Shown here piece after piece: positions 62,385-64,000 of a DNA stretch of 64,000 nt. The stretch is from Acidimicrobiales bacterium. GTDB taxonomy: Bacteria > Actinomycetota > Acidimicrobiia > Acidimicrobiales > Iamiaceae. A model generated the notes under the pieces. It was not told the DNA's origin. It made no database searches and worked only from the letters and a program-made list of their open reading frames with translations. The position numbers and the translations under genes are program-made. Location: assembly GCA_035547835.1 (NCBI GenBank), contig DASZTW010000012.1, positions 103,580 to 167,579 of the forward strand, given 5' to 3'. Positions within the stretch are counted from its first letter, which is position 1, and every line of letters starts with the position of its first letter.

Positions 62385-64000
62385 TCAGTTGGCGAGGCGC
62401 TTCTCCAACTCGAGGAGCTCGTCGGCCAGCGGCTGCGGCAGCCGCTCGCCCAGGAACGTGAAGTGGTCCTCGATGAGCGGCACTTCCTGACGCCACAGCT
62501 CGGGGTCGACCTCGACCAGTTTGGCGACGGTCGCTTCGTCGACCTCGAGGCCGGTCAGGTCGAGCGACCCGGCGGCGGGCACCCGGCCGATCGGCGTGTC
62601 TACCGCTTCGGCGTCACCGTCGATGCGGCGCAGCACCCAGTCGATCACCCGGCTGTTCTCGCCGAAGCCGGGCCACAGGAACGAGCCGTCCTCGCCCTTG
62701 CGGAACCAGTTCACCCAGAACAGGCGGGGCAGCTTGGCTTCGTTGCCGGTCTCGCCGATCTCGAGCCAGTGGTTCATGTAGTCACCGGCGTTGTAGCCGA
62801 TGAACGGCCGCATCGCGAACGGGTCGAAGCGCACCTCGCCGATCGTGCCGGCGGCGGCCGCGGTCTTCTCGGAGCTCATGATCGAGCCGAGGAACGTGCC
62901 GTGCTGCCAGTTGAACGACTCGGTGACGAGCGGGACGTTGGTGGCCCGCCGACCGCCGAACAGGATGGCCGAGATCGGCACGCCGGCGGGGTCTTCCCAC
63001 TCGGGGGCGACCACGGGGCACTGGGCGGCCGGGGCGGTGAAGCGTGCGTTGGGGTGCGCGGCCGGCGCGTCGCTCGCCGGCGTCCATTCGTTGCCCTTCC
63101 AGTCGACCAAGTGGGCCGGTGGCTCGTCGGTGAGGCCTTCCCACCACACGTCGTTGTCGTCGGTGTGCGCGACGTTGGTGAAGATGCAGTTCTCGTCGAG
63201 GGTGCGCAGCGCGTTGAGGTTCGTCTTCTCGCTGGTGCCCGGTGCCACGCCGAAGAACCCGGCTTCGGGGTTGATGGCGTAGAGGCGCCCGTCGGCGCCG
63301 AACTTCATCCAGGCGATGTCGTCGCCGATGGTCTCGACCTTCCACCCAGGCAAGGTGGGGATCATCATCGCCATGTTGGTCTTGCCGCAGGCCGACGGGA
63401 ACGCCGCCGCCACGTACTGGGGCTCCTTGCCGGGCCGGGTGACCTTCACGATGAGCATGTGCTCGGCCATCCAGCCGTCGTCGCGGGCCATGGTCGACGC
63501 GATGCGCAGCGCGAAGCACTTCTTGCCGAGCAGCGCGTTGCCGCCGTAGCCCGAGCCATACGACCAGATCGCGCGCTCCTCCGGAAAGTGCACGATGTAC
63601 TTCTCGTTCTTGTTGCACGGCCAAGGCACGTCCTTCTGTCCTGGCGCGAGCGGCGCGCCCACCGAGTGCAGGCACGGCACGAATGCGCCATCCGTCCCGA
63701 GCACGTCGTACACGGCGCGTCCCATGCGCGTCATCGTGCGCATGCTGACGGCGACGTAGGCCGAGTCCGAGAGCTCCACGCCGATATGCGCGATGTTCGA
63801 GCCGAGCGGCCCCATCGAGAAGGGGACCACGTACATCGTGCGGCCGCGCATCGACCCATCGAACAGCTTCGTCAGCTTGCGCTTCATCTCCGCTGGCGCG
63901 ATCCAGTTGTTGGTCGGCCCTGCGTCTTGCTTGCTCACGCTGCAGATGAACGTGCGATCCTCCACGCGCGCCACGTCGCTCGGATCCGAACGCGCCAGGA
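62385..64000 (-). CDS. pckG: Phosphoenolpyruvate carboxykinase (GTP), N-terminus beyond window
   Basis: Interconverts oxaloacetate and PEP with GTP/GDP for gluconeogenesis, which is needed for growth on lipids or steroids. The visible 537 residues include [39 protein letters not shown], the P-loop [12 protein letters not shown] with the active-site cysteine, [30 protein letters not shown] and [10 protein letters not shown]. The frame is open through base 64000 ([10 protein letters not shown] precedes the first internal start). By comparison with the mycobacterial protein about 70-80 N-terminal residues lie outside the window. The assignment is secure. Confidence 0.96.
   Translation of the reverse strand, partial: LARSDPSDVARVEDRTFICSVSKQDAGPTNNWIAPAEMKRKLTKLFDGSMRGRTMYVVPFSMGPLGSNIAHIGVELSDSAYVAVSMRTMTRMGRAVYDVLGTDGAFVPCLHSVGAPLAPGQKDVPWPCNKNEKYIVHFPEERAIWSYGSGYGGNALLGKKCFALRIASTMARDDGWMAEHMLIVKVTRPGKEPQYVAAAFPSACGKTNMAMMIPTLPGWKVETIGDDIAWMKFGADGRLYAINPEAGFFGVAPGTSEKTNLNALRTLDENCIFTNVAHTDDNDVWWEGLTDEPPAHLVDWKGNEWTPASDAPAAHPNARFTAPAAQCPVVAPEWEDPAGVPISAILFGGRRATNVPLVTESFNWQHGTFLGSIMSSEKTAAAAGTIGEVRFDPFAMRPFIGYNAGDYMNHWLEIGETGNEAKLPRLFWVNWFRKGEDGSFLWPGFGENSRVIDWVLRRIDGDAEAVDTPIGRVPAAGSLDLTGLEVDEATVAKLVEVDPELWRQEVPLIEDHFTFLGERLPQPLADELLELEKRLAN

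Overview
This is a high-GC, gene-dense bacterial chromosome segment from an actinobacterium. Several proteins are of actinobacterial type: a Kgd-type fused 2-oxoglutarate decarboxylase/dehydrogenase, GTP-dependent PEP carboxykinase, bacterial inositol-3-phosphate synthase, an MhuD-type heme-degrading enzyme, an F420-type luciferase-like oxidoreductase and UvrD2 with an HRDC end. Gene order differs from mycobacteria, and the mycobacterial-type steroid genes are rearranged. My best inference is a non-mycobacterial steroid-degrading actinobacterium, perhaps of class Acidimicrobiia. No rRNA, tRNA, CRISPR array, prophage or transposase gene is seen.

The left half is dominated by acyl-CoA and steroid metabolism. 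After ino1 (cut by the window edge) come a PhyH-family dioxygenase, a minus-strand operon (amidohydrolase, crotonase, acyl-CoA ligase), a secreted DUF1906/DUF4214 protein, and fadD3 followed by a TetR regulator. Then come an acetoacetate-decarboxylase-family protein, an LLM oxidoreductase, an SDR, a flavin-binding protein, two more acyl-CoA ligases and a GT-C membrane glycosyltransferase. Bases 19911-26127 hold a five-gene MacAB-like ABC operon with two adaptors. Bases 26278-29159 (SDR, fadE30, ipdF) and 30836-38960 (Ltp thiolase, DUF35, SDR, then divergently echA20, ipdA, ipdB, ipdC and two fadE genes) form most of a pathway for steroid rings C and D. Together with fadD3 they should activate the indanedione propionate HIP, shorten its side chain, and open both rings.

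The main regulatory observation is a 17-bp dyad, YCTGAC-N5-GTCAGA. It occurs at four promoters: the amidohydrolase operon, fadD3-tetR, SDR-fadE30-ipdF, and the echA20/SDR divergent promoter. This ties the dispersed genes into one apparent regulon that does not use the mycobacterial KstR2 box. A separate KstR-like box lies between the LLM and SDR genes at 12.1 kb.

The right half is mostly housekeeping: ettA, kgd, a HAD hydrolase, a PIN/NYN-like plus S1 protein with a histone-H1-like tail, a DsbA-family protein, xthA, a hotdog thioesterase, a CPA2 antiporter with Usp domains, uvrD2, a PH-domain protein, galK, an alpha/beta hydrolase, an alpha-methylacyl-CoA racemase, a PIG-L deacetylase, mhuD, an aldo/keto reductase, a lone RAM-domain protein, a broken SDR and pckG (cut by the right edge).

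Two intergenic repeat families are present. One is a palindromic element of about 54-77 bp with three copies (2.3, 44.6 and 45.7 kb); two of them bracket an AbiEi/VSR-like gene. The other has a 74-bp core in two copies (39.0 and 52.5 kb), each between convergent genes.
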